Part shown: one piece after another, positions 40,059-48,461 of the stretch
Numbering within the stretch: position 1 is the first letter of the stretch
Layout: every line of letters starts with the position of its first letter
From: Actinomycetota bacterium
GTDB taxonomy: Bacteria > Actinomycetota > Acidimicrobiia > Spongiisociales > UBA5794
Reading direction: 5' to 3'
NCBI GenBank assembly: GCA_013151445.1
Contig: JAADIG010000063.1
Coordinates: 1 to 61,724, forward strand
DNA length: 61,724 nucleotides
Notes under the pieces: generated by a model
The model's input: only the letters and a program-made list of their open reading frames with translations
The model's database searches: none
Told to the model about the DNA's origin: nothing
Program-made: the position numbers and the translations under genes

Positions 40059-40505
40059 CTAGACGGTCTCGGCATTGACGAGGTGGAGGACTTGCTCGGG
40101 GGTCGCGTCGTCGAAGATGACGGACACGAACTCAACTCCGATCTTGGCTAGTGCCGATCCGTCGACGTCATCGCAGGACACCCATATGATCCGGCCGATC
40201 TTGGCATCGCGGAGTCCATCCGCCCACTGAGCAACGACTTCGGCGGGGGTCTTCGCGAATGACCGCTCACGCGGGTCGTGAGTCGCGGTCGAAATGCAGA
40301 TCGCACAGAACACTCCGTAGGCGGCGCCACCAACGTGTGAACCATCGGAGACATCGCCGTTTGCGGCCGGAATACCCCGGGCAAGGAAGTTTGATCGAGC
40401 CTCCGGGGTACTAACAAACGCACGGAGCTCACCCTCACGAGCCTCAAGGGCCGCAATGATTTTCGCGCCCTGTGGGGTGTCGGCGCCGATGACGAGAGCA
40501 GGCAT
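40059..40505 (-). CDS. Short NAD(P)-binding-fold protein, hypothetical
   Basis: 148 residues. The start (MPALVIGADTPQGAKIIAALEAREGELRAFVSTPEARSNFLARGIPAANGDVSD) is a clear beta-alpha-beta nucleotide-binding fold, as in NmrA-type atypical SDRs, with GADTPQG replacing GxTGxxG. The protein stops after roughly half the usual length, and a short tail (IIWVSCDDVDG...) supplies two more strands. It may be a minimal family member or a remnant. The gene is convergent with the Eis-like gene and divergent from gltB. Confidence 0.6.
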   Translation of the reverse strand: MPALVIGADTPQGAKIIAALEAREGELRAFVSTPEARSNFLARGIPAANGDVSDGSHVGGAAYGVFCAICISTATHDPRERSFAKTPAEVVAQWADGLRDAKIGRIIWVSCDDVDGSALAKIGVEFVSVIFDDATPEQVLHLVNAETV

Positions 40506-40673
40506 ACCCCATAGCGTAGAAGACCGTATACCTGCATGAATCCGGATCTTCTATGCATCCTTTTTGCAGATATCAACACACTCCGTACAGTGCGCACACT
40601 GTTGGGGATGTGTTTCATGCGTTAGGAGACTCGCTACTCAGCTCTTGCAACGACGCGCAGTGGAGGTGACGAG
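40506..40673. promoter_or_regulatory. gltB upstream region with inverted repeat
   Basis: 168 bases between divergent genes. ACAGTG-CGCA-CACTGT (40587-40602) is a 6-bp inverted repeat about 70 bases before gltB. GTGGAGGTGACGAG provides the gltB ribosome-binding site. A -10 was not pinned down. Nitrogen-dependent control would be expected for gltB, but I see no clear GlnR box. Confidence 0.4.
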
Positions 40674-43600
40674 ATGACGAATCATCACGGGTTCTATGAC
40701 CCTGAGGATGTACGCGACGCCTGTGGTGTCGGTTTTGTCTCGGATCGCAGAGGGCGCCGCACCCATCGGATGATTCAGACTGCGGTACGGTGTCTCCACG
40801 CCCTTGACCACCGTGGCGCCCGGTCGTCAGATGGCACCGGTGACGGCGCTGGCCTCATGACACGTATACCGTTCAAACTGTTCGAACGTGACCTTGTTCG
40901 GATGGGAATTACCCCTGTCGGTGAGGGCCGTCTCGGCGTGTTCATGGTGTTCCTTCCGACCGCTAACACGGCTGCGGCGAGAGACGTTGTGGAGACTGCC
41001 GCACGGCGAGAAGACCTTGATGTTCTCGGGTGGAGAACTGTTCCGGTGGGGACCACCATCCTGTCTGAGACGGCGCGTCGCTCGCTGCCCGTGATCGAGC
41101 AGCTCATGGTCGCCGCACCAGAGACTGTGTCAAGCGATGACTTTGAGCGAAAGATGTACCTCGCTCGCCGCCTTGCCACACGACAGGTCGAGGATGAGGC
41201 CTTCTTCATTTGCTCAGCGTCGAGCCGAACCATCGTCTACAAGGGGTTGTTCCTCGCCTCGACGGTCGAGCAGTTCTACTGGGATCTGGTAGATCCGATG
41301 TTCGAAACCGACTTTGCGATCTTTCACCAGCGGTACTCCACGAATACCTTTCCGGCTTGGGGCATGGCGCAGCCATTCCGGATGCTGGCGCACAACGGTG
41401 AGATCAATACGGTGCAAGCCAACCGCAGTTGGATGGCGGCCCGCAGCAACGATCTCGTGAGTGATCTGTGGGGAGAGCGACTTTCGGACCTCAACCCGCT
41501 CATTGAACCCCTCGGATCGGACTCCGCTTCGCTTGACAACGCGTTCGAGGTGCTCGTGCGTTCGGGGCGATCTGTGTCACATACAAAAGAGATGCTCATG
41601 CCACAAGCGTGGGAGAACGTCAGTGATCTGTCCGATGAGATGCGAGCGTTCTATGAGTATCACGCGTTCCTCAGCGAACCATGGGATGGTCCGGCTGCGA
41701 TAGCCGCCAGCGATGGGCGGCACCTCATTGCCGGTCTCGATCGCAACGGCTTGCGGCCCTCTCGGTGGACAATGACGGACGATATCGTCATCGTTGCGTC
41801 CGAGGCCGGGTTATCCCCAGCGGACGAAGTCGAGGCTATCGCGACCGGTCAGCTCGGTCCGGGTGATGTGCTGTTCGTCGACCTCGAAGATGGTCGAGTC
41901 ATCTTCGCCGACGAGGTTCGCGAGCGTCTCGCCGCGAAGGCGCCGTACGTCGAATGGATTACGACCGAGACCCAGACTGTTCACGGGCCGTTCGATGATG
42001 AGCAGGACGAACGCTACGACGCGACGAAACTCGCCCGCGTCTTTGGATACACGGCCGAGGAACGGCGACTGATCCTCCAGCCAATGGCACAGGGTGTCGA
42101 TCCGATGCTGTCCATGGGCCACGACACCGGCCTTGCCGCACTCTCAGAATGGCCGCAACGGCTGCCGCGTTACTTTCACCAGGCGTTCGCCCAGGTCACC
42201 AACCCGCCGATGGATCCCATTCGCGAAAAGCTCGTGATGTCTCTGCGGACATACCTTGGACGTCGCGGGTCGATCCTTACCGAGACCGCCCAGCAGGCCC
42301 ACTTGCTGGAGCTGCACTCGTCGGTCCTCAGCGACGCCGAGCTTCAGGATCTGACCGGGAACACCGATCCGCACTTTCGGTCGCACAAATTGGACATCAC
42401 CTTTGATGCGGCGTCTGGGACCGAGGGCATGCTTGGTGCACTCGATGAGCTGTGCGATGAAGCCTCTGCTGCGGTGGCTGAAGGGGTGTCGATCCTTGTC
42501 CTTACCGATATGGGGGTTACCGCGGCCCGTGCGCCACTCCCGGTCGTCGCAGCGGTCGGCGCCGTTCATCATCGTCTCATCGACGACGGGTTGCGGCTCC
42601 ATGCATCGATCATCGCAGTGTCCGGCGAACCTCGCGACGCCCACGACTTTGCTTGTCTCGTCGGAGTTGGCGCATCGGCCGTGTACCCGTACCTGGCGAT
42701 TGAACAGGTTCGCAGGATGGCACTCGAAGGAGCGATCGACGTCGGACCGGTCGAAGCGCAGGAGAACTATCGTCGCTCCCTTGAGACGGGTCTGCTCAAG
42801 ATCATGTCAAAGATGGGTATCTGCACAATTTCGTCCTATCGGGGGAGCGAGTTGTTCGAAGCTATCGGTCTCGACCACGAGGTCGTCGATAGGGCATTTC
42901 GCCGGGTACAGCATCGCATCGGTGGGGTCGGATGGGACCGGATCGAACACGACATTATTCGCCGTCACGCCGACTTCGATACTGGGAAAGAAGACCTTGG
43001 CGGTTACTACAAGCACCGTCGTGGCGGCATGCCCCACATCGCCGCACCCCGAGCCGTGCTTGCCCTGCAAAGGGCGGTGCGATCTGGTGCGATATCCGAG
43101 TGGGAGACATATATCGCACAGGTCCAGGACGACCGGCCCGCTCTCGAGATTCGCGATCTGCTCGCCATCGGATCCGTTGGCACGCCGGTCCCGGTTGACG
43201 AGGTCGAGCCGATCGAGCGCATCATGCGGCGTTTCACGACGGCGGCGATGTCCCTCGGTGCGATCTCCTCCGAGACGCACGAGACCTTGGCCGAAGCGAT
43301 GAACTACATCGGAGGAATGTCGAACTCGGGCGAAGGAGGTGAAGATCCGGAACGGTTCGGAACGTCGCGCAACTCACGGATCAAGCAGATCGCGTCTGGC
43401 AGGTTTGGAATCACACCCGGGTATCTGGCATCGGCGGAAGAGTTCCAGATCAAGATGGCTCAGGGTTCGAAACCGGGCGAGGGCGGGCAACTCCCGGGCC
43501 ACAAGGTAACCCCAGCCGTCGCAGCTCTGCGACATACCTTGCCCGGTGTCACATTGATTTCGCCACCACCACATCACGATATCTACTCGATCGAGGACCT

Positions 43601-45056
43601 GGCGCAGCTCATCTATGACCTCAAGACTTTCAAACCGTTGGCCCGCGTGTCGGTGAAGCTTGTCTCGGGTCCTGGTGTCGGGACGATCGCCGTCGGTGTG
43701 GCGAAGGCCCTTGCCGATGGCATCACCATTTCGGGCAACGCTGGTGGTACCGGTGCGTCGCCGCTGGCCAGCATCAAACACGCCGGTTCACCCTGGGAAC
43801 TCGGACTCGCCGAGGCCCACCAGGCGCTCGTACACAATGGTCTTCGGTCCGGTCTCAGTGTGGAGACCGACGGGGGTATGCGCACGGGTCGAGACGTTAT
43901 CATCGCCGCGCTGCTTGGTGCCGATCGGTACGGGTGGGGAACGGTGCCCTTGCTCGCGCTCGGCTGCAAGATGGTGCGTCAATGTCACCTGAACACCTGC
44001 CCGGTCGGGATCGCGACCCAGCGCGAAGACCTGCGTGCGAAGTACACCGGCAGTGTGGACCAGGTCGTTGCACTCTTCCGCCACGTCGGTGGAGAAATTC
44101 GTCACCACCTCGCGGCAATGGGTGCTCGAACCCTGGCGGAGGTTGTTGGTCGCGCCGACCTGCTCACTCCCTTCGACGGTTCCAACCCGGTCGCGGCGGC
44201 ATTCGTGGATCGGCTCGGCAGGAGCGATTTCTCGTCGAGTAGGCATTTCAAGAGCATTGAACGATCTCGCGTCGGTGAATTGCTCGCGGTAGAGGGCAGA
44301 CGTGCCGTCGCTCGGGGAACGACGGTCGATCTCGCGTTCCCGATCAGGAATACTGACCGTGCGATCGGTACCCGGTTGTCGGGAGAGATCGCCGACCTCA
44401 CCGACGGTCTTGGAGCCGCAGACGGCACGGTCACGGTGCGTCTGTCGGGGACCGCTGGCCAGTCCTTCGGGGCCTTCCTGTCACCGGGAGTATCAATGTA
44501 TCTTCTCGGCACGGCCAATGACTATGTGGGCAAGAGCATGGGTGGTGGTGTGATCTCGATTGCACCACATCGCTCGACCGACGAACGCGTGCAGGGTGCG
44601 GGGAACGCATGCCTGTACGGTGCGACCGGCGGAGAGCTCTATGTCGCCGGTGCCGTCGGCCAGCGGTTTGCGGTCCGGAACTCGGGTGCGGTCGCCGTCG
44701 TCGAAGGCATGGCGGACCACGGTTGTGAGTACATGACCGGCGGGACCGTTGTCTGTCTCGGAGCTGCAGGTCGTAACATTGCCGCGGGAATGACCGGCGG
44801 TGTGCTGTTCCTCTGGGATCCAGTGCGAACATCACGTCGTCAGGTGGCGACGACGAACGTCCCGCACGAACTCTCGGTATCCGATGGGGAACACCTCGCC
44901 GCGATCATTGCCCGCCATGTCGCGCTGACCGCCAGTGAACGCGGTTCCCAGTTGCTGAATCGATGGGATGCGGCGAAAAAGGAGTTCCTCGTGATACGTC
45001 CAGAGGCCCCGGTCTGGGTTGACCCCGCTCCGATCACGACCTCGTCGGTGCTTTAG
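40674..45056 (+). CDS. gltB: Glutamate synthase large subunit
   Basis: 1460 residues. After a ~16-residue propeptide, Cys17 in RDACGVGFVSD is the N-terminal nucleophile of the class II glutaminase domain (HQRYSTNTFPAW and AHNGEINT are also present). The central and FMN domains follow (GEGGEDPERFGTSRNSRIKQ, PGEGGQLPGHKV), then the 3Fe-4S cysteines in CKMVRQCHLNTCPVG, and the C-terminal GXGXG domain (GTANDYVGKSMGGGVISI). It makes two glutamates from glutamine and 2-oxoglutarate. gltD, the NADPH subunit, normally follows but is absent here; the next gene is sufB. Confidence 0.97.
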   Translation: MTNHHGFYDPEDVRDACGVGFVSDRRGRRTHRMIQTAVRCLHALDHRGARSSDGTGDGAGLMTRIPFKLFERDLVRMGITPVGEGRLGVFMVFLPTANTAAARDVVETAARREDLDVLGWRTVPVGTTILSETARRSLPVIEQLMVAAPETVSSDDFERKMYLARRLATRQVEDEAFFICSASSRTIVYKGLFLASTVEQFYWDLVDPMFETDFAIFHQRYSTNTFPAWGMAQPFRMLAHNGEINTVQANRSWMAARSNDLVSDLWGERLSDLNPLIEPLGSDSASLDNAFEVLVRSGRSVSHTKEMLMPQAWENVSDLSDEMRAFYEYHAFLSEPWDGPAAIAASDGRHLIAGLDRNGLRPSRWTMTDDIVIVASEAGLSPADEVEAIATGQLGPGDVLFVDLEDGRVIFADEVRERLAAKAPYVEWITTETQTVHGPFDDEQDERYDATKLARVFGYTAEERRLILQPMAQGVDPMLSMGHDTGLAALSEWPQRLPRYFHQAFAQVTNPPMDPIREKLVMSLRTYLGRRGSILTETAQQAHLLELHSSVLSDAELQDLTGNTDPHFRSHKLDITFDAASGTEGMLGALDELCDEASAAVAEGVSILVLTDMGVTAARAPLPVVAAVGAVHHRLIDDGLRLHASIIAVSGEPRDAHDFACLVGVGASAVYPYLAIEQVRRMALEGAIDVGPVEAQENYRRSLETGLLKIMSKMGICTISSYRGSELFEAIGLDHEVVDRAFRRVQHRIGGVGWDRIEHDIIRRHADFDTGKEDLGGYYKHRRGGMPHIAAPRAVLALQRAVRSGAISEWETYIAQVQDDRPALEIRDLLAIGSVGTPVPVDEVEPIERIMRRFTTAAMSLGAISSETHETLAEAMNYIGGMSNSGEGGEDPERFGTSRNSRIKQIASGRFGITPGYLASAEEFQIKMAQGSKPGEGGQLPGHKVTPAVAALRHTLPGVTLISPPPHHDIYSIEDLAQLIYDLKTFKPLARVSVKLVSGPGVGTIAVGVAKALADGITISGNAGGTGASPLASIKHAGSPWELGLAEAHQALVHNGLRSGLSVETDGGMRTGRDVIIAALLGADRYGWGTVPLLALGCKMVRQCHLNTCPVGIATQREDLRAKYTGSVDQVVALFRHVGGEIRHHLAAMGARTLAEVVGRADLLTPFDGSNPVAAAFVDRLGRSDFSSSRHFKSIERSRVGELLAVEGRRAVARGTTVDLAFPIRNTDRAIGTRLSGEIADLTDGLGAADGTVTVRLSGTAGQSFGAFLSPGVSMYLLGTANDYVGKSMGGGVISIAPHRSTDERVQGAGNACLYGATGGELYVAGAVGQRFAVRNSGAVAVVEGMADHGCEYMTGGTVVCLGAAGRNIAAGMTGGVLFLWDPVRTSRRQVATTNVPHELSVSDGEHLAAIIARHVALTASERGSQLLNRWDAAKKEFLVIRPEAPVWVDPAPITTSSVL

Positions 45057-45062
45057 AGGGAA

Positions 45063-45156
45063 CATCATCGGTGCGGTGGACGTTATTACTAGTGATGATG
45101 GTCCACCGGGATGGAACGGTCTTCCCCCACTCCCACACCCAGCCCGGTGGGCCATC
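45063..45156 (+). terminator. Competing inverted repeats after gltB
   Basis: Helix 1: CGGTGGAC (45074-45081) with GTCCACCG (45101-45108). Helix 2: GATGGTCCACCGGG (45097-45110) with CCCGGTGGGCCATC (45143-45156), 14 bp with one G-U. They share GTCCACCG, so only one can form. A further CATCATC/GATGATG pair (45063-45069/45094-45100) interleaves with helix 1. Helix 2 is strong enough to act as a terminator; no T tract follows. Confidence 0.45.
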
Positions 45157-45241
45157 TACCACCAGGTTGGCTTGAGCGTATGCTCGCACACTCCTTTGTT
45201 CAGCGATCGCGACGGTGTCCCACCGCGGACCTGGTACCTTA

Positions 45242-45297
45242 TTGAGTGGTTTCCAGCGCAATTGATATGTGCGATAATGACACTATGACGGTAGTGT
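45242..45297 (+). promoter_or_regulatory. sufB: sufB promoter with downstream operator
   Basis: An extended -10 (TG-C-GATAAT, 45270-45278) lacks a good -35. ACACTA-N6-TAGTGT (45280-45297) begins right after it and would cover the start site. Its half sites resemble the ACACT/AGTGT-type palindromes I recall upstream of actinobacterial suf operons bound by the Fe-S repressor SufR. No sufR gene is in this window. Confidence 0.55.
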
Positions 45298-45335
45298 TAA
45301 ATAGGTGACACCCCGTCCAACGTGGAGAGGTTCTC

Positions 45336-46739
45336 GTGGCAGTTGTAGATGTTGATCTTGGAAAGTACTCCCTCGGCTGGGCCGATGAGGAGGACTATGT
45401 GTTCAAACCCGAGAAGGGGTTGAACGAAGAACTCATCCGTGAAATCTCGCGCATGAAGAAGGAACCCGAGTGGATGCTCGACTTCCGCCTCAAATCCTAC
45501 AAGCGGTTCCTCGCAAAGCCAATGCCCACCTGGGGTGGTGGCGGTCTGCTCGAGGAGATCGACTTTGATGATATCTACTACTACATCAAGCCGACCGACT
45601 CGCAGGCCAAGGACTGGGACATGGTTCCCGACTCCATCAAGGAGACGTACGAGAAGCTTGGAATTCCCGAAGCGGAGCGCAAGTACCTTGCCGGGGTGAC
45701 CGCTCAGTATGAATCCGAAGTCGTGTACCACCGCAACCGCGAAGACCTCGAAGAACTCGGTGTGATCTTCTGCGACATGGACACCGCGCTGCGCGACTAT
45801 CCGGATATCGTCAAGGAGTATTTTGGGACGATCATCCCTCCGAATGACAACAAGTTCGCCGCGTTGAACTCGTCGGTGTGGTCGGGTGGGTCGTTCATCT
45901 ACGTCCCGCCGGGCGTGCATGTGGACCAACCGCTGCAGGCGTACTTCCGGATCAACGCGGAGAACATGGGCCAGTTCGAGCGGACGCTCATCATCATCGA
46001 TGAGGGGGCCTTCTGCCACTACGTCGAGGGGTGCTCGGCGCCGACGTATTCGAGCGACTCGCTGCATTCTGCCGTTGTCGAGATCATCATTAAGGAGGGC
46101 GGTCGGTGCCGCTACACGACCATCCAGAACTGGTCAACGAACGTCTTCAATTTAGTGACGAAACGGGCCGTGGCCTACAAGAACGCCACCATGGAATGGA
46201 TCGACGGCAACCTCGGCTCTCGTCTCACGATGAAGTATCCGGCGGTGTGGCTGATGGGAGAAGGCGCCCACGGCGAGGTGCTGTCGATTGCGATGGCGGG
46301 TAAGGGTCAAGTGCTCGATGCTGGCGCCAAGATGGTGCACGTCGCTCCCAACACCACGTCTCTGATTACCTCGAAGTCGATTTCGCTTGATGGGGGTCGT
46401 GGTGGCTACCGCGGTCTGGTGAGGGTGGAGGACGGCGCCAAGAACGCGCATTCGTTTGTGCGGTGCGATGCCCTAATTCTCGATGAGGATTCACGCTCGG
46501 ACACCTATCCGTATCTTGAGATAGAGGAATCGAACACCAACATCGGTCACGAGGCGACGGTTTCCAAGGTCGGTGACGAGCAGTTGTTCTATCTGATGGC
46601 TCGTGGACTTTCGGAGGAAGAAGCCATGGCGATGATCGTTGCCGGCTTTATCGAACCGATCGTGAAGGAACTTCCGATGGAGTACGCGGTCGAACTCAAC
46701 CGCCTTATCGAGCTGCAAATGGAAGGCTCGGTCGGTTAA
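45336..46739 (+). CDS. sufB: Fe-S cluster assembly scaffold SufB
   Basis: 467 residues, GTG start after GTGGAGAGG. SufB forms the Fe-S scaffold with SufC and SufD. The sequence is typical throughout: [103 protein letters not shown] and [22 protein letters not shown]. It stands apart from sufD-sufC, which lie 12 kb downstream on the same strand, after the box, nucS, cox and sigma genes. It is probably expressed from its own promoter at about 45270. Confidence 0.97.
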   Translation: MAVVDVDLGKYSLGWADEEDYVFKPEKGLNEELIREISRMKKEPEWMLDFRLKSYKRFLAKPMPTWGGGGLLEEIDFDDIYYYIKPTDSQAKDWDMVPDSIKETYEKLGIPEAERKYLAGVTAQYESEVVYHRNREDLEELGVIFCDMDTALRDYPDIVKEYFGTIIPPNDNKFAALNSSVWSGGSFIYVPPGVHVDQPLQAYFRINAENMGQFERTLIIIDEGAFCHYVEGCSAPTYSSDSLHSAVVEIIIKEGGRCRYTTIQNWSTNVFNLVTKRAVAYKNATMEWIDGNLGSRLTMKYPAVWLMGEGAHGEVLSIAMAGKGQVLDAGAKMVHVAPNTTSLITSKSISLDGGRGGYRGLVRVEDGAKNAHSFVRCDALILDEDSRSDTYPYLEIEESNTNIGHEATVSKVGDEQLFYLMARGLSEEEAMAMIVAGFIEPIVKELPMEYAVELNRLIELQMEGSVG

Positions 46740-46778
46740 ACCCCCGACCCGTCATGGTCGCCCATTGTGCGGCCCTAC

Positions 46779-46807
46779 TTGTCCTGACTGACCGGTCAGT
46801 CTATCTT
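46779..46807 (+). promoter_or_regulatory. boxC: box operon promoter with operator filling the -35/-10 spacer
   Basis: -35 TTGTCC (46779-46784) and -10 TATCTT (46802-46807) are separated by exactly 17 bases (46785-46801). Within that spacer, GACTGACCGGTCAGTC (46786-46801) is a perfect 16-bp palindrome of TetR-operator type. The TetR gene at the end of the same operon is the obvious candidate repressor. The predicted start site falls near 46814. Confidence 0.7.
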
Positions 46808-48460
46808 ATGTTTGTGATAGATTTTCAAACCCATCCTGATCGGTACCGGCATTGGCGTCTTGGGGTCGATGGTCGGGTTGCAACACTCGACATGGACGTC
46901 GATCCCGATGGCGGGCTTCACGACGGCTACAAGCTCAAGCTCAATTCGTACGATCTCGGTGTTGACATCGAGCTTGCGGACGCAGTTCAGCGTCTCCGCT
47001 TCGAACATCCCGAGGTCGGCGCCGTGGTCTTGGGGTCGATGAAGGAGCGGGTGTTCTGCGCCGGTGCGAACATCACGATGTTGGCCGGAGCGCCGCATCC
47101 ACTCAAGGTGAATTTTTGTAAGTTCACCAACGAGACCCGCAACGGTATCGAGGAGGCTACCGCAGAGTCCGGTCAGCGTTACCTGGCCGCGATCAACGGT
47201 ACCGCCGCGGGCGGCGGATACGAGCTCGCGCTCGCAACCGACCACATCATGTTGATCGACGATGGCAGTGCATCCGTGGCGTTGCCGGAGGTTCCTTTGC
47301 TTGCGGTCCTCCCGGGTACCGGTGGGTTGACCCGGCTGGTGGACAAACGATTCGTTCGCCGCGATCGGGCAGACGTCTTTTGCACGATCGAGGAGGGCAT
47401 CAAGGGCTCCCGGGCTGTTGAGTGGAAGCTCATCGACGAGTTGGTGCCCGGTTCAGTGTTCGACGAGCGAGTCGCCGATCGAGCTAACGAGTTTGCGGAC
47501 GCGAGCCCGCGACCGGCCGATGCGGTCGGGGTCCCCCTCACACCCCTGGATCGAAACTTTAGTGACAACGGTGTGGTGTACTCGTCGGTGACCGTCACGA
47601 TCAACCGGAGTGCCCGCACCGCTGAGATCGTCGTCAAGGGGCCCACCGGACCAGCCCCGTCCGATACCGAGGCTGCTGGCTCCGCCGGCGCTGATTGGTG
47701 GGCATTGCGTGCGGCGCGTGAGCTTGACGATGCGATTCTTCATCTCAGGGTGAACGAGTTGGAGATTGGTACGTGGATCATTCGGACCGAAGGCGACATG
47801 GAAGCTGTTCTCGATCATGACCGCTTTCTCCACGAACACGATGACAATTGGTTCGTTCACGAGGTGATGTTGTACTGGCGGCGCATTCTCAAACGCGTCG
47901 ATGTGACCTCGCGAACGATTATTTCCCTGATCGATCCAGGGTCGTGTTTTGGTGGTGTGCTTGCCGAACTCGCTCTTGCGAGCGACCGAACCTACATGTT
48001 TCTCGGCACCACAGAGGACGACGATCGGACGGCGGTTCTTGCATTGTCGGAGTCGAGTCGGGGTGTGCTTCCGATGTCGAACGGTTTGGCACGAATCGGT
48101 ACCCGCTTCTGGGGCGATGACGAAGGACTTCGAGCAGCCGAGGAGACGATCGGCACGTCACTCGACGCGGATGCCGCGATGCAAGCTGGCCTCGTTACTG
48201 AGATTTATGACGATATCGACTGGGACGACGAACTGCGCATCATGTTTGAGGAGCGTACGTCGTTTAGTCCCGACTGTTTGACCGCGATGGAAGCGAATCT
48301 TCGGTTCCCCGGTCCCGAAACGTTGGAAACGAAAATATTCGGTCGTCTGACGGCGTGGCAGAACTGGGTCTTTCAACGGCCTAGTGCTTCCGGTGAAACT
48401 GGCGCACTGCGCCGATACGGGACGGGTCTGCGTCCCGAGTACGACAAGAGGAGAGTTTGA
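46808..48460 (+). CDS. boxC: 2,3-epoxybenzoyl-CoA dihydrolase (benzoyl-CoA-dihydrodiol lyase)
   Basis: 550 residues. A crotonase-superfamily enzyme of the aerobic benzoyl-CoA pathway: it hydrolytically opens the 2,3-epoxide ring formed by BoxB. Hallmarks are DPDRYRHWRLGVDGRVATLDMDV, LKLNSYDLGVDIELADAVQRLRFEHPEV, FCAGANITML, INGTAAGGGYELALA, LPEVPLLAVLPGTGGLTRL, and the C-terminal GTGLRPEYDKRRV. GTG 46814 may be the true start on a leaderless mRNA, since the predicted transcription start coincides with it. One base separates its stop from the boxB GTG. Confidence 0.93.
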   Translation: MFVIDFQTHPDRYRHWRLGVDGRVATLDMDVDPDGGLHDGYKLKLNSYDLGVDIELADAVQRLRFEHPEVGAVVLGSMKERVFCAGANITMLAGAPHPLKVNFCKFTNETRNGIEEATAESGQRYLAAINGTAAGGGYELALATDHIMLIDDGSASVALPEVPLLAVLPGTGGLTRLVDKRFVRRDRADVFCTIEEGIKGSRAVEWKLIDELVPGSVFDERVADRANEFADASPRPADAVGVPLTPLDRNFSDNGVVYSSVTVTINRSARTAEIVVKGPTGPAPSDTEAAGSAGADWWALRAARELDDAILHLRVNELEIGTWIIRTEGDMEAVLDHDRFLHEHDDNWFVHEVMLYWRRILKRVDVTSRTIISLIDPGSCFGGVLAELALASDRTYMFLGTTEDDDRTAVLALSESSRGVLPMSNGLARIGTRFWGDDEGLRAAEETIGTSLDADAAMQAGLVTEIYDDIDWDDELRIMFEERTSFSPDCLTAMEANLRFPGPETLETKIFGRLTAWQNWVFQRPSASGETGALRRYGTGLRPEYDKRRV

Positions 48461-48461
48461 C

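Noticed and set aside
42403-43302. A 299-codon open frame on the plus strand inside gltB
   Set aside because: It overlaps the well-supported gltB frame throughout, encodes Arg/Ser-rich low-similarity sequence typical of a shifted frame in high-GC DNA, and has no ribosome-binding site.
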